In this document: piece after piece, positions 54,301 through 63,807 of the stretch
Position numbering within the stretch: the stretch's first letter is position 1
Layout of the letters: each line of letters begins with the position of its first letter
Assembly: GCA_963281255.1 (NCBI GenBank)
Contig: OY725493.1
Location: 4,495,857 to 4,559,856 of the forward strand
Source: Aphrocallistes beatrix
Lineage: Eukaryota; Porifera; Hexactinellida; Sceptrulophora; Aphrocallistidae
DNA: 64,000 bases
Reading direction: 5' to 3'
Position numbers and translations under genes: made by a program
Notes under the pieces: generated by a model
What the model was told of the DNA's origin: nothing
The model's input: the letters and a program-made list of their open reading frames with translations, nothing else
The model's database searches: none

Positions 54301-57300
54301 AATTTGTCAGAATGTATTACCATTGCACTCCCTTGCTGAATGATAAAAGTAGTGAAGTAGTGACTGCAAATTCCAATACTCCATACAATCTAACTCTGCG
54401 GTCCCTATTTACCGATATTCAATATGGGTTTGATTATGTCGGTCATTCGACGCCGAATATATTCTTTTCATCATCAACTAGAACTGTACACCTCATATAC
54501 TTAGCCATACTAGAGCAGCGCCATGCTCAATTCAAAACTGATCTTCCATTCGAATTCATCCACTCTGCCAAAGAGTTCGCTCGCTTTCATGGTAAAAACC
54601 TGATGCATCTGCGTGTTCAGGAGAATTTGTCTCGGAAAGGGATGTCCTCCTATCTCCTAGGCACGCTTCTATCTGGGTACTGGGGGCTTGTCACTGGCTG
54701 GGATAACATGAGTGTAGAATGCCAATCTATCTTTACCTCGATAATTTCACAACTGCATGGACGCATTTTCCCATCTGATTCTGACCGAACATTTAGAAAA
54801 GACTCGAGTATACTTCTACTAACCTCTAACTTAGGTCACTTTCTAGCTCCTAATCTTCGACCCTATTTTAAATCCTGCAGTTATCTCGCTCCCAATGATC
54901 ACTACGTCTTAAGAACATATTGCCATGCTCGAGGCATTAAATCTCCAAAGCAGTTAGTGGACAAAATGCTTTGGTTGAGGGACATTTTGCCTTCTCTCTA
55001 CCCAGAAACTTCCCACGTTAAATTCACCATCCCTTTCTTTATTTCACTTTTGAAGCAATGTTCCGCTGACAAGATTAAGGCCAAGAGTTTAAGTCGCAGC
55101 TCCTCTGTTTGTGAGTATGATGTTAGACAGAGTCATTCAAGAAGAGTCAACTTCAAAAATCTAAAACAACTTCCACAACCTCGAAGTACAGTCGGAAACC
55201 TTTTCAATCTTCAATCCAGAGACTTTTCAAGCACTCCTGTCGCTCTTAAAGACCAAACTATAATCGCATCATACTTAATTGACACATGTCTACCAAGATT
55301 TCAGGTTGAAATCCGCCCAAAATTCTTAGCTCTCCTCGACCAAGTATTTGGAACATCTTTCTCTACCAATTTATCAGACAGTCTCATTATACCAAATTTC
55401 AACACTATTTTCATTCGTGTCTGCAATGACTTGGAGATAATTCCTTCCAACACGCTTGAACAACAGATCAAGGATATCCACCGAGCGGCTAACATGTTTC
55501 CTGGAGTAATCCTCTATGGTTTGCCTGGGACTGGCAAAAGTACAGCATTTAAGGTCTTTATAAATTACCTGCGGAATATTACAGGTGACATCACTAATGA
55601 TAACATAGCAAGGTTTAAACAGCATAAAATGTACCACATCTACCCACGTACTCTCTACTCCTCAAGATCTCTTATTGGAAGAGAAGACGAGAGGTTGAGA
55701 TGGAGAGATGGGGTTATCCCTCAAGCCATAATGCACGCCCACAAAGATCCTAACTGTCTTGTTTGGATCATTTTTGATGACGAAATAATAGAGCCACAAT
55801 TTTTCGAATTTCTATCGACTTGTATATTTGCTGGTTCGCTCGCTCTTAGCAATGGTGATAATTTGTCCATTACAAACAATGTTCGATTTGTCTTTGAAAC
55901 TTTATGCCTAAAATCGTTCTCCCTATCTTTGCTCAATTTGTTTCAAATGATATATTTTTCTAAATACAGTATAACATTGAGTTCTTTCACAAGTATTTCT
56001 ATTCAAAAGCACCCTCCAATGCTCCATAAAGTTATCAAACAGGTATTATTGAATACGATTGAAACTTTTCTAAAGGATCATTTAGTTAAATATCCGAACG
56101 TTAATGAGCTTAATATGATTGGTCTCTACAAAACATTTTTTAATTATTTCGACCAACTTATCGATAATTGCACTTCGCTACCTATCCAGTCTGAACCGGA
56201 CAACACTTGTGTAATCGAGCGTTTCGCTTTATTCGCACTTACCTGGTCGTTTGGCATACACGTGGAGGAAACAAAGTGGTCTAGTTTCACACAAGATCTG
56301 TATTCACTCAGCGATTCCCTGCCCGATTTGGAGCCAGGATACACTATCTATGACTACATAATCAGCAGTTCAGGAGACTGGGACACAGTGCAGATGTTGC
56401 ATTCTGACTCTCCAATCCCTTACTCCATCACATGTGATGGAGATATCATGGCGCAATGCGCGAATTTTTCCAAAGTAAACATGTTGATAGAACTCACCTC
56501 TTCAAAGAGGCCAATAATGCTCATTGGTCCTCATTCCACTGGTAAATCTTCCCTCATGAAGTTTAACCTATACTCGAATGTATATCAAGACTTAACACAA
56601 GATGTGTCACATGAAGCTATCAACGCTAACACCACAATATCATCACTCTATGACTCCCTGTATCTGCGATTGGAATGTCGATTCCTTGACACATACGGGC
56701 CACCTAACAGCCATAAGTTGAATTTATTCATAGACGATTTACACATTGGTCAATCTGAAAAAGATGGGAATTCTCCTATACTAGAATTTATTCGCTGCCT
56801 GTTAGAACAAAAAGGTTTGTTTTCAAAAGAGTTTCCGACCAAATGGTTGACAATTGAAGATGTTCACACGGTCTGTGCAATGACGACATATCGTTCCTAT
56901 ACCTGGATGGAATCCAGATTGTCCCAACACTTCAACGTCATTCGACTGGTGCCTGAGGCAATCACTCAAGACACTCTATCTAACCTGCTTGACGCCTTTA
57001 CACAGCCTGAGGGGATGACGAGATATTCACCAGATGTGCTGGGTACAATCACTAACACTGCACGAACACTCTTTCAATATATACAATCCATATTTATACC
57101 TACCATTCTCCCAGGAAGGCATCATTACTCTTTCTCACTCAAAGATCTTTCTCTCATCTTTCATGGTTTTAGAGTTTGTGCCGACGAGTTGCTCGAAAGA
57201 GAGAGTGAAGTCTTCAATTTGTTTTATCATAATGCGAACAGAGTATTTTCTGCTCAGTTTTCGAATTTATCTGACTTGGAGAGTTTTAGAACTTTGGTTA

Positions 57301-60300
57301 AGAAACTTTTTGATTTTGACATGGCGAATTCTGAATTTATTTCTTGTAAAACTGAATTCAAAGACTTACCCTATTTCACAACTCTTGTTGAAGAACAAAA
57401 GCCAAGCACAGCGAATGTTCTCAAACATGCCATTGAATTAAACACTAACATCATTATTCATTCATGTCCAGTGTTGGAAAACCTGGTTGCCTCTGGTACC
57501 CGGCTCCATAATCAGCATAATGAAAAGTATTCAGACAGACCATGCACCTCAATGCTTGCTCTCTCAGACATCAAACAGCTAGACTATCTCAACTTTATTC
57601 TCAGTTTGCCAAGAAGCAACGTCCTATTTATAGGAAGTAATAAAAAGAAATTATTTGACATAGCAAAGCTGGCTTATTTCGCATCTGGATTCGAGCATTT
57701 GGATTTGGCCCTTTCAAATGAACAGTCCTTTATTGACGGAATCAAGGCGGCCATCAGACAGGCCGTACTCGGGTCTAAATCGGTTGGATTCATTCTTACA
57801 GACAATCAGCTGGAAATCGGTTGTGTGAAGGAACTGTTCAACACCTACCTGGTAACAGGACATCTTGACCATGTATTTTCCTACGATGAACTCAACAGTC
57901 TTGTGAATTCGGTTGAGCCAATTTACAAACGCTCTTATGCTAGTACTTACACTGACCCGCGCCAATATTTCAATGTCCAAATACAGAAGAACCTCAAAGT
58001 CATACTATGTATCGGGATTCACAATCCTCTGCTGAAGGATTCTGCGGGGTTTCCTGGTCTCATTAAAGGTTGTTACGTATCAGTTTACAGGGATTGGTGT
58101 GGTACATCTGTAAATAAAGATATAATTGAGTTAGTTAGCCGATCTGAATCTAAAATGCCCATTACCACAATCTATTCAGACTTTCCCATTTCGGAAATCT
58201 TAGACATTTCCACTAGTCTTCATAATATGTTTCTCCAAGAGGATCGAGAACTTTATTTTCTTGAGCATCCATCTAACTTCAGTAATAATTCTATTGAAAT
58301 ACTCGATTCGATTAATGTGAAAAGTCCCCAACCAAAGCCAAATGCTCCCAATACACTGTCTCAGCTATTTTTTGAAGAGAATGTAAAATTTGCTCAAAAT
58401 AGCGGCAAGTTTAAAAAAAGTAGAATGTATTTCAGTGGATCTTCTCTACAGACTTTTATAAAACTTATTTTTACTATTTACATTAATGAAGCAAAAAATA
58501 CCGACCGGAAATTGAAGGGATTAAAAAAGTGTATTGAAACCCGTGATAAAATGCAAAAGATGTACAATAATTTGCTTGAAGAAATTTCACGTATTGAGAG
58601 TTGTATAAACGAGAAAAACAGTGAATGTGAGAGTTTGTTACAAGAACTTAGTCAAGTTAGCTGTAAAATCGAAGCTGTGAAAGTTTTCTCTTCACATTCC
58701 GAGTATAGCATTCTCAGAGCTACTCTCGACTCGTTACGAAGTCAGGACGAAACGGATGTGGAAATGCTAGACTTTGAAGATGATAAGCAACTAATAATAC
58801 AACTACTTGAAAATGAAACTCATCTGAAACAGGAAAGTATTGACAAACTGACTCAAGTTCAATACGAACGTATTGATGTACTAAAAGTAAAGCAAAAAGA
58901 TCTTTTGAAACTGATAGAAGAGGCTGAAGCTGAGGTGAAATCAAGTTTCTGTAAAATTACCCGTTTTACTGTAGAGCATGTGAAGACTCTACATTTCCCA
59001 CCCAAGCATGTCCTTACAGTGCTGGAGACTTTGGTGTACATTCTAAGAAAGCAAATTAGAACTGCGTCAATTGTTTTACCGAAACCGGATGTATCACTTC
59101 TCGATTCCTCAGTGGAAATTTGCCACACACAAGATGCCCAAATGCTTCCGATACAGCCCAAAGGACGTCAACACCTCGGTAGGTCAGGCTATCTTTCATC
59201 CACGCGTGGCAACCCTGATGCATGGAATGCAGTCCAACAGGCGATTGGCCAGGATTCCCAGAAGTTTTTGGACTCAATATCCAGTATGAGTTGGAAATTT
59301 GGGCTAGACCCAGATGTTATCCATTGTATTGAAAAGAGTATTGCGACTTCTAGAAATTCTCAGAATCCCAAAACAGTTTCAGCCTTGATTACAGTACAAT
59401 CTGCCAAACATGCAGCAGATGGTGTAGGAATAATATGTGCATACATCATAGCACTTACAGAATACAGTTATGTTTACAAACAGCATTGCGTGTTAGAAGA
59501 TGAAATCTATAAACTTCATCAAGGCATTGATAAGTTGAATCAGCAATTAATTTCCTCGGATATCAAACTGCCAGTGCTTAAGTATGAGAGGAGTTATCTG
59601 AATCAGGAACAGATTGATGAATATCAGACTGATGCATTGGAGGTAGAAATCAAAGAGCTTGAAGAAAGATTTCATAAGGCCGTTTTTGAACAACATGAAC
59701 TTAAACAGGAGTTTAGCAAGCTAAAGACTTTTGCTAAATCTCTGTCTGATATCTTGCAATCTACAGAAGCTCTTGAAAATTCATGGAATACATCTCTGGA
59801 ATCGCTTTTCGATAAAGAAATTATGATTTACTACAGCATCGCTACCTCAATTTTACTCACCTATTTAGGTTCGATTCCTCCTAAGTTAAGAAAATCTCTT
59901 TTTGTCCATTCTTTTAACAAAATGTCTGCCAACCTTGATGAAGAAAAGCAGTCCCTTTTGTCCTATGAATCTTTCAGAGATTTCTTAAGACAGACTATCA
60001 ATTGGAACCTTGACTTGACTAAAATTCCCAATGATTACTATGTTGAAGAGAATTTTTGTATTATCTTGAATCCTTACTTACCTAAATATCCACTTATTGT
60101 CGATCCTTACAGCATTTTCCTATGTTGGATGAAGGACCAGGACGATGTAACCTCTATCAGCTATGATTCCAATGATCTACTTCAAATTCTTGAGACACAG
60201 TCAAAACAAGCTAAAAAGTTTGTGATATACGATGTTAACGTTAATGATTTGAGTTCTAAAGAATTCATCATGAAGATCCTAAAATTCAAGTCAGCCAATT

Positions 60301-63300
60301 CTTGTTTTACGATCAAATCAACTATCCCAGTTAAAGACATTACAAACTCATCCTTTCAATTATTTTTAGTCACCTCTCTCAATCAGGACATCCCCTATAA
60401 ACTGTTACCCTATGTTACACCTGTACTGTTTACAGCGACAAGACAAGGGTTCTCAAAAGATCTTGGCAGAGTGTGTCTGTCTGTTTTTGAGTCTGAAAGG
60501 TTTGTAGAAATGCGGAAAAATGAAGAAAAACTCGCATCTTCTCGGGCAACTATTAAATCAGTGGAGAATGAGCTTACCACTGCCCTGTGCATGTCTTTCG
60601 AGATTGAGAATTTGGTTTCTAAGTGCAAAACGATCACTTCCCTTAGCGCCACTTACCAAGCCAATATGGAACTATATCAATCATCCAAAAAGCAACAACA
60701 AATCATTTTGTTAACAAATTCGAGTATCTTTGATGGTGGAGAAATTGCTGCAATCGTTTTTGATATTTTGCGATGTTTATCTTCTCTCGATATTTCTTAC
60801 CAAATCTGTTATGCCAATTTCAAGCAATTTTTGAAGGGAATCAGTAAAGGATTAGAAAGAGTAGACCCCAAGAAAATCCCGCAGATCATTCTCCACATGA
60901 GCTACAGCTACCTCAGTAGATCTCTCTCTGAAGATAATCGAGTTCATTTTGCCTTGATGCTCGCACTCGAGTACGAGATATATGAGAAGCGTGCGAAGAG
61001 GAGTGAAGCTGAAATGCTGTTCTCACCTCTAACACAAGTTAAACAATCTTCCAAGAAACCGTTCGATTGGATGCAAGAGAGACAATGGGACAACTTGAAC
61101 GCTATGGGCCAATCTGTGAGGACGATACAGGAAGTAGTAGACAGGATGGCTCGTGACGGCCGTGCGACTCAATGGCGGACATTCTGTGAGCACGATTCCC
61201 CAGAGGAGCAAGAATTCCCTGATGGGTTGAGTAGCACACTTTCTCCTTTAGAAAGGCTATTAATTCTAAAATGCGTGAAACAGGACACCCTCAAGAACTC
61301 TATCATGAAATTCATAGAGCAGAGCTTGGGTCTAGATCTAAACCGTGGAATGACGCTTGACTACAAGGTGCTAGTCAACATCGCAACGCCTCGCACACCC
61401 ATCTTAGTTCTATCCAATCATCCAAGCAACATAACGCTGTTTACGCACAACCTTATAAAGCATTGCAATCCAAAAATTGAGATGCGCTGTTTGAATGGTG
61501 ATTCATCGGAAGATATTAGTGATATATTCGATGCCATTAATAATGCTGCTAGTCAAGGAAACTGGGTTTTTATACAGAACATCGATTTAAATCCTTCTCT
61601 AATGAAACTACTAACGATCTATTTGGACAGCATTACAAATTGCGATGAATCTTTTCGTTTGTGGCTCTCGTCGTATCCAACTGCTACCTTTGATTTAGTA
61701 TTCATGCATCGCTGCATTCGCTTATGTTTGGGAATCCCCTTTGAGCCAAAGAACGGAGCAATCCGCTGTCTAGAGATCCTCCACTATAATGAATCTCTTA
61801 TCAACATAGCGAAGTCAGAATGGACGCCTCTATTACATAGCCTCATCATGATCCATCTCACATGCCGGTATCGTGCCATGTTATATCCGGGAAGCTGGGC
61901 TCAGTCTTACCGTTGGAGTATCGACTCGTTGACCAGAAGTTTGAAACTAGTTTTGTTGGAAATTGAACAGTGCTCTAACACAATGTTAACTTTTAGCCAG
62001 CAAAACAAGCCATTCTCCTGGTGCTGTGTTAAGTATATGATCGGTGAGTTGACGTATGGCAGTGGGCTCGAGTTGACACTAGACCAGGAGTTGTTGAATG
62101 GACTAATTGAGTTTTGGTTGAATCCGAATGCCATTAAACCTGGTTACGAATTTCCTCGTTGTCAATACAAAGCTCCTACCGTTTTCCATAGAACTAGCCC
62201 TAAACCGAAAGACTTGATTCAAGGTTTCTTAAATGAAACTAGTCAGGTGATTATCAATTCGCCTGAAATATGTGGTTTCTATAACAAAATATTATCTTCT
62301 TTTCACGACAAGATTGTCGATCAGACTAAGATATTGAATGATACGCTGAAGGTATTTCGTCCAGAAGTTGACGAACTTGTTTGCATAGTGAAAGAACCCA
62401 GACCACCAGTCCATATCCCTCTTCGCAGACGCCAATCAAGCATTGCAGATACTGCAAAACGTATTGCTTCTCTAGTTCGAGTAGTAGATAAATCTCCTTC
62501 ATCTTTCACGATTATGCCTACATCAATAACGACCCCTTCTCCCTTTAGCGTTACTCCTCTCCGCGGAATCAAGGAGTTAGATATCCAGGCGAAATGTTCA
62601 CTACTGCTGGCCAACCTCCCACAGATTGTATCTGTCAACCATCTGATCACTATATGTGAACAGGACGCAAATCAATTCTTAAAGAACTTCTATATTCAAG
62701 AACTGAAAGCTTGGGTGAAATGTTTTCAGGTACTTCGATGCGATATTTTCAATATACAGCAATACCTTGTTTTCTCCAAACGTGTTGGCGTATTACCAAC
62801 ATTGTTAGAAATGATCAAAGATATTAATGACAACAAAATTCCTTCGAAATGGCAGACTGCAGTTGGCCCATCTGCTCCGCCTCAGTCACAAACATTTTCG
62901 GTTTGGATTGAGCACATTATGAAGCGATACATCTATCTTCATGACTTGATAGAAAATGGAAATCCTTCTAGCTACAATTTAGGATACGTTTTCTATCCTG
63001 GATTGCTACTCGCATCTTTCTGCCTTTTGAAGCCAAAGCATGACAATTTAAACTTTGAGAAAAGTTGTCTAATCGGTGAAATCACCTCGAAAGAGAAGGA
63101 GCATGTGAGAGACCCTCCTTCAGAGGGTGTATACGCCTCCGAAATTTGTGTTAATGGCTGTCTCTGGGAGAAAAGTACTGGAGATTTTTATGACAGTCCA
63201 AGCAAATCTAACAATACTATTCTTCCACTGGTCCAGATAACTCGTTTTCCTGCTGGCCAACTTCACTTGCGAAAAGAAAGCATCCGAGGTCCTCACTTGT

Positions 63301-63428
63301 ATTTCTGTCCTGTCTACAGGAATCAAGATAAGAAAGAGGTCTTCTTTCACCTCAAAATCCAGCATAACGATATCCCACGAATCCGATGGATGACGAGAGG
63401 TCTGACATGTACATTACAACATTATTAG
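48330..63428 (+). CDS. DNHD1: Dynein heavy chain domain-containing protein 1-like (degenerate dynein)
   Basis: 5032 residues in one 15.1-kb exon. N-terminal tail and linker run to about 2000. AAA1 begins near 2030 (QYGFDYVGHSTPNIFF), but where GPAGTGKT belongs there is nothing comparable; the Walker B 'CFDEFNR' is GWDNMS (about 2119) and sensor 'ITMNPGYAGR' is LLTSNLGHFLA. AAA2 keeps GLPGTGKST (about 2397) and IIFDDE. AAA3 keeps GPHSTGKSS (about 2732) and LFIDDLHI. AAA4 is degenerate (FIGSNKKKLFD, about 3100). Stalk coiled coils flank a microtubule-binding region (about 3390-3820). AAA5 has INWNLDLTKIPNDYYVEEN..PLIVDP and AAA6 FRLWLSSYP and VKYMIGELTYGS. The C-terminal cap YFCPVY is present. 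Human DNHD1 (about 4,750 residues) is the likely counterpart and is linked to sperm flagellum assembly. Confidence 0.85.
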   Translation: MDARHWWLVNRVQETFQFGTNDSPLLYEQFLSDVSHMREINKFLSAEDSRLLIFYDAFSQDSPTSRELYVITELLPSSPVYRDSNVAVVFFRPEVVTEELDLATLKQDVMCLELNLTNLNAMIALISELYLPMVDQEAKMHPNIPSERVDVYRKELNGRMAELNSQLQKTEPQINILASQHLNLLRDPQWKNSTLLQDICTTTLQDWLSTIHSHLTDIIDTPYMDTEKLSSPLEELRKWTARQKLFLSILKQMRGSEATTTVKIASAVKPELANAWSRIEAQVILANHVVKNKLSFLNYFNKFFSPILSDCSSVKCLNTKLTELNSDRDYLTNFKLPTQPGYMGYIYYKLVCEVIRISTGFLQVEYVKFTGQANSNSWFFLNTKDKYPGFYLIIDEILRMEEYLIHHFGLLEERDLFRKVSSPSVKRESGSLHDFATNPVEDQEAFLEFSSKDTLLSPLISFTKHLRLLNTLADGIHKLSLLSNQLVSYHSSTGVEWINNPIVLATEDGGTEPTLELDPEYIQESPSLSSRKKRPIGSGKMGTLLEVDEDTPQTISLPSPLDSPSGGSSESSLTDANNSIRIYSNFSRQIQTWLNENLQFANDNFAEGWKFLFEPTQSQYDLFNELLNQIRESFEILNLNIGAMFDEITDSQFCLIEQLKLVHIFSGWADTEKADQFRKRYVTSAFTQFEDKMISLEKKFLEHKTIPCRLIDISSVSESIRWSRLLLGKLEEPMRELSKYESILKNPENFENFKKYETFRSDLRQYEKVWFKFSLDAVKEISKQQQNKLLLLPQEGELILINLNPIIFAAIRELKSLTKLGINLPPKTTELIFNEQRLKRSFDTLTQLKYDFTKIYSKLPEHLISLYEPNVKLFLKSLQHGWTHLTWNSINLDIFFEGASRELSKLRTSVLEVLDDITQAEKAFQTNMQSLPTLLSSVVTTESSLTIDQYQSLITSFISTAKSRLDNTMQSFHSVICRSFLKIRDCYAEYESHSKHELFEIFNLKLDDTSLLFVGLKYFLQHYVYWSQDIVANWITSQFKQFSSIIPSSLCHPHQLDKLEKVLSDLHIEPTSPSLPILHKFITASDFNKFVKLFTKNKLRISCEFIYEVPFVISAPSYESISEIVLTCFDQLVSLSSLTNTRLLVESEKISLINAKLCQDANCFRSEIESRLMELSLPLRHLFNFFQNFNSIWRGELHQSYEQVRTHSDYLHLSANIVHSLFDILVYLRAMPSNFNIGILKVSLAPIQMSLCTLIELWKNKFSAFLLDSFETMLNNAIEEREKFYTLLDKKVEDISDLDTVLKNLRYVFNLEFSIESTFYQIDSSYQLLDSYEVSIKRAYLDEVNALRTNWQSILTLAHDLQEHYLEKNKLMYERDIEKAVKSFQIQTIQLSNEFDAKGPYVPGIDPKTAMSRLNTFSEKFQEFFEKKELLSSLQSTYFMPISTYSDLDRVGDEIEILKQLYALYENFCNFEKEIQSQAWSHIQFDQCQKQVLQFNETFLLLNPSLCKWEAYQNIHGKINFSLEVIPILKKLQDPTIKNRHWLQLMALESKSLPVNYQIVTLDKILQLNPVQNASSINEICKKASEEFEVEKKLNTISFEWSDQVFTLIYAQEGIPYVCLDSISKLHQLLNNHYVILTLILNSPSISHFLDIGRKLSAQVKSIEQFLNNLTYSQTLAFQLENVFLNKGDFSDSAIFDDSQIHFVTAFNKWKKFLKKIDQNSIVSCSCVDDQLSDQLLSIIKEFETCKFSLDEFIDVLRTSFPFLYFLSDNDILDMLKDHSNPDALVPHIKQFFPELSRFIYKTKSRKSSISSAKSEKSETVTKYIGGFISTIGEEIDFERWIPICRDSYHTLNEVILETRNTLQVKFSDLLRESKMKKVPNAEYELFIIEWQSIPLQVASVYLHSIWTKNVEEAIINFRSHKNALTEATKIFIGYVHRLQELVTNPHATRSSSYLRNKLEYIVFFALWLKDINDELADRKLRDISDFEWQKFVRMYYHCTPLLNDKSSEVVTANSNTPYNLTLRSLFTDIQYGFDYVGHSTPNIFFSSSTRTVHLIYLAILEQRHAQFKTDLPFEFIHSAKEFARFHGKNLMHLRVQENLSRKGMSSYLLGTLLSGYWGLVTGWDNMSVECQSIFTSIISQLHGRIFPSDSDRTFRKDSSILLLTSNLGHFLAPNLRPYFKSCSYLAPNDHYVLRTYCHARGIKSPKQLVDKMLWLRDILPSLYPETSHVKFTIPFFISLLKQCSADKIKAKSLSRSSSVCEYDVRQSHSRRVNFKNLKQLPQPRSTVGNLFNLQSRDFSSTPVALKDQTIIASYLIDTCLPRFQVEIRPKFLALLDQVFGTSFSTNLSDSLIIPNFNTIFIRVCNDLEIIPSNTLEQQIKDIHRAANMFPGVILYGLPGTGKSTAFKVFINYLRNITGDITNDNIARFKQHKMYHIYPRTLYSSRSLIGREDERLRWRDGVIPQAIMHAHKDPNCLVWIIFDDEIIEPQFFEFLSTCIFAGSLALSNGDNLSITNNVRFVFETLCLKSFSLSLLNLFQMIYFSKYSITLSSFTSISIQKHPPMLHKVIKQVLLNTIETFLKDHLVKYPNVNELNMIGLYKTFFNYFDQLIDNCTSLPIQSEPDNTCVIERFALFALTWSFGIHVEETKWSSFTQDLYSLSDSLPDLEPGYTIYDYIISSSGDWDTVQMLHSDSPIPYSITCDGDIMAQCANFSKVNMLIELTSSKRPIMLIGPHSTGKSSLMKFNLYSNVYQDLTQDVSHEAINANTTISSLYDSLYLRLECRFLDTYGPPNSHKLNLFIDDLHIGQSEKDGNSPILEFIRCLLEQKGLFSKEFPTKWLTIEDVHTVCAMTTYRSYTWMESRLSQHFNVIRLVPEAITQDTLSNLLDAFTQPEGMTRYSPDVLGTITNTARTLFQYIQSIFIPTILPGRHHYSFSLKDLSLIFHGFRVCADELLERESEVFNLFYHNANRVFSAQFSNLSDLESFRTLVKKLFDFDMANSEFISCKTEFKDLPYFTTLVEEQKPSTANVLKHAIELNTNIIIHSCPVLENLVASGTRLHNQHNEKYSDRPCTSMLALSDIKQLDYLNFILSLPRSNVLFIGSNKKKLFDIAKLAYFASGFEHLDLALSNEQSFIDGIKAAIRQAVLGSKSVGFILTDNQLEIGCVKELFNTYLVTGHLDHVFSYDELNSLVNSVEPIYKRSYASTYTDPRQYFNVQIQKNLKVILCIGIHNPLLKDSAGFPGLIKGCYVSVYRDWCGTSVNKDIIELVSRSESKMPITTIYSDFPISEILDISTSLHNMFLQEDRELYFLEHPSNFSNNSIEILDSINVKSPQPKPNAPNTLSQLFFEENVKFAQNSGKFKKSRMYFSGSSLQTFIKLIFTIYINEAKNTDRKLKGLKKCIETRDKMQKMYNNLLEEISRIESCINEKNSECESLLQELSQVSCKIEAVKVFSSHSEYSILRATLDSLRSQDETDVEMLDFEDDKQLIIQLLENETHLKQESIDKLTQVQYERIDVLKVKQKDLLKLIEEAEAEVKSSFCKITRFTVEHVKTLHFPPKHVLTVLETLVYILRKQIRTASIVLPKPDVSLLDSSVEICHTQDAQMLPIQPKGRQHLGRSGYLSSTRGNPDAWNAVQQAIGQDSQKFLDSISSMSWKFGLDPDVIHCIEKSIATSRNSQNPKTVSALITVQSAKHAADGVGIICAYIIALTEYSYVYKQHCVLEDEIYKLHQGIDKLNQQLISSDIKLPVLKYERSYLNQEQIDEYQTDALEVEIKELEERFHKAVFEQHELKQEFSKLKTFAKSLSDILQSTEALENSWNTSLESLFDKEIMIYYSIATSILLTYLGSIPPKLRKSLFVHSFNKMSANLDEEKQSLLSYESFRDFLRQTINWNLDLTKIPNDYYVEENFCIILNPYLPKYPLIVDPYSIFLCWMKDQDDVTSISYDSNDLLQILETQSKQAKKFVIYDVNVNDLSSKEFIMKILKFKSANSCFTIKSTIPVKDITNSSFQLFLVTSLNQDIPYKLLPYVTPVLFTATRQGFSKDLGRVCLSVFESERFVEMRKNEEKLASSRATIKSVENELTTALCMSFEIENLVSKCKTITSLSATYQANMELYQSSKKQQQIILLTNSSIFDGGEIAAIVFDILRCLSSLDISYQICYANFKQFLKGISKGLERVDPKKIPQIILHMSYSYLSRSLSEDNRVHFALMLALEYEIYEKRAKRSEAEMLFSPLTQVKQSSKKPFDWMQERQWDNLNAMGQSVRTIQEVVDRMARDGRATQWRTFCEHDSPEEQEFPDGLSSTLSPLERLLILKCVKQDTLKNSIMKFIEQSLGLDLNRGMTLDYKVLVNIATPRTPILVLSNHPSNITLFTHNLIKHCNPKIEMRCLNGDSSEDISDIFDAINNAASQGNWVFIQNIDLNPSLMKLLTIYLDSITNCDESFRLWLSSYPTATFDLVFMHRCIRLCLGIPFEPKNGAIRCLEILHYNESLINIAKSEWTPLLHSLIMIHLTCRYRAMLYPGSWAQSYRWSIDSLTRSLKLVLLEIEQCSNTMLTFSQQNKPFSWCCVKYMIGELTYGSGLELTLDQELLNGLIEFWLNPNAIKPGYEFPRCQYKAPTVFHRTSPKPKDLIQGFLNETSQVIINSPEICGFYNKILSSFHDKIVDQTKILNDTLKVFRPEVDELVCIVKEPRPPVHIPLRRRQSSIADTAKRIASLVRVVDKSPSSFTIMPTSITTPSPFSVTPLRGIKELDIQAKCSLLLANLPQIVSVNHLITICEQDANQFLKNFYIQELKAWVKCFQVLRCDIFNIQQYLVFSKRVGVLPTLLEMIKDINDNKIPSKWQTAVGPSAPPQSQTFSVWIEHIMKRYIYLHDLIENGNPSSYNLGYVFYPGLLLASFCLLKPKHDNLNFEKSCLIGEITSKEKEHVRDPPSEGVYASEICVNGCLWEKSTGDFYDSPSKSNNTILPLVQITRFPAGQLHLRKESIRGPHLYFCPVYRNQDKKEVFFHLKIQHNDIPRIRWMTRGLTCTLQHY

Positions 63429-63807
63429 GCAGAGCATAGTTCTATATTACACTATCTCATGCGATTATCTAGTTGGTTTTTATTTACTTATCTCCATTTC
63501 ACTTTTTATTTAGCTAATTGTATAAGTGTCGTTAATGATATCCGATTTGTTTAACGTCTCTTCAGTCACCAGTACACTTAGATTATCCTTATAAGCATGG
63601 GAAAGTATATGAGTGATCGAAATATACTTTAAGAAAATTATCGGTTAATTAACTCGGTTAATTTATATATGTATGTATGATACACTTCTACTTTTCCAAA
63701 CAAAAAGTATACTAAAAGGCAATATCAAACGATTCCTCAAATTAACAATACTAATATCTAGCTGTGTACATACGTAGATATATATACGCAGATCTAGTAG
63801 TTCCTTT
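63429..63807. other. Convergent intergenic region
   Basis: AT-rich 3' spacer between DNHD1 (plus) and the minus-strand gene entering from the right edge; no feature recognised. Confidence 0.35.

Noticed and set aside
57034-57441. 135-codon plus-strand frame inside DNHD1
   Set aside because: Shadow frame; the dynein frame is continuous and conserved through this region.
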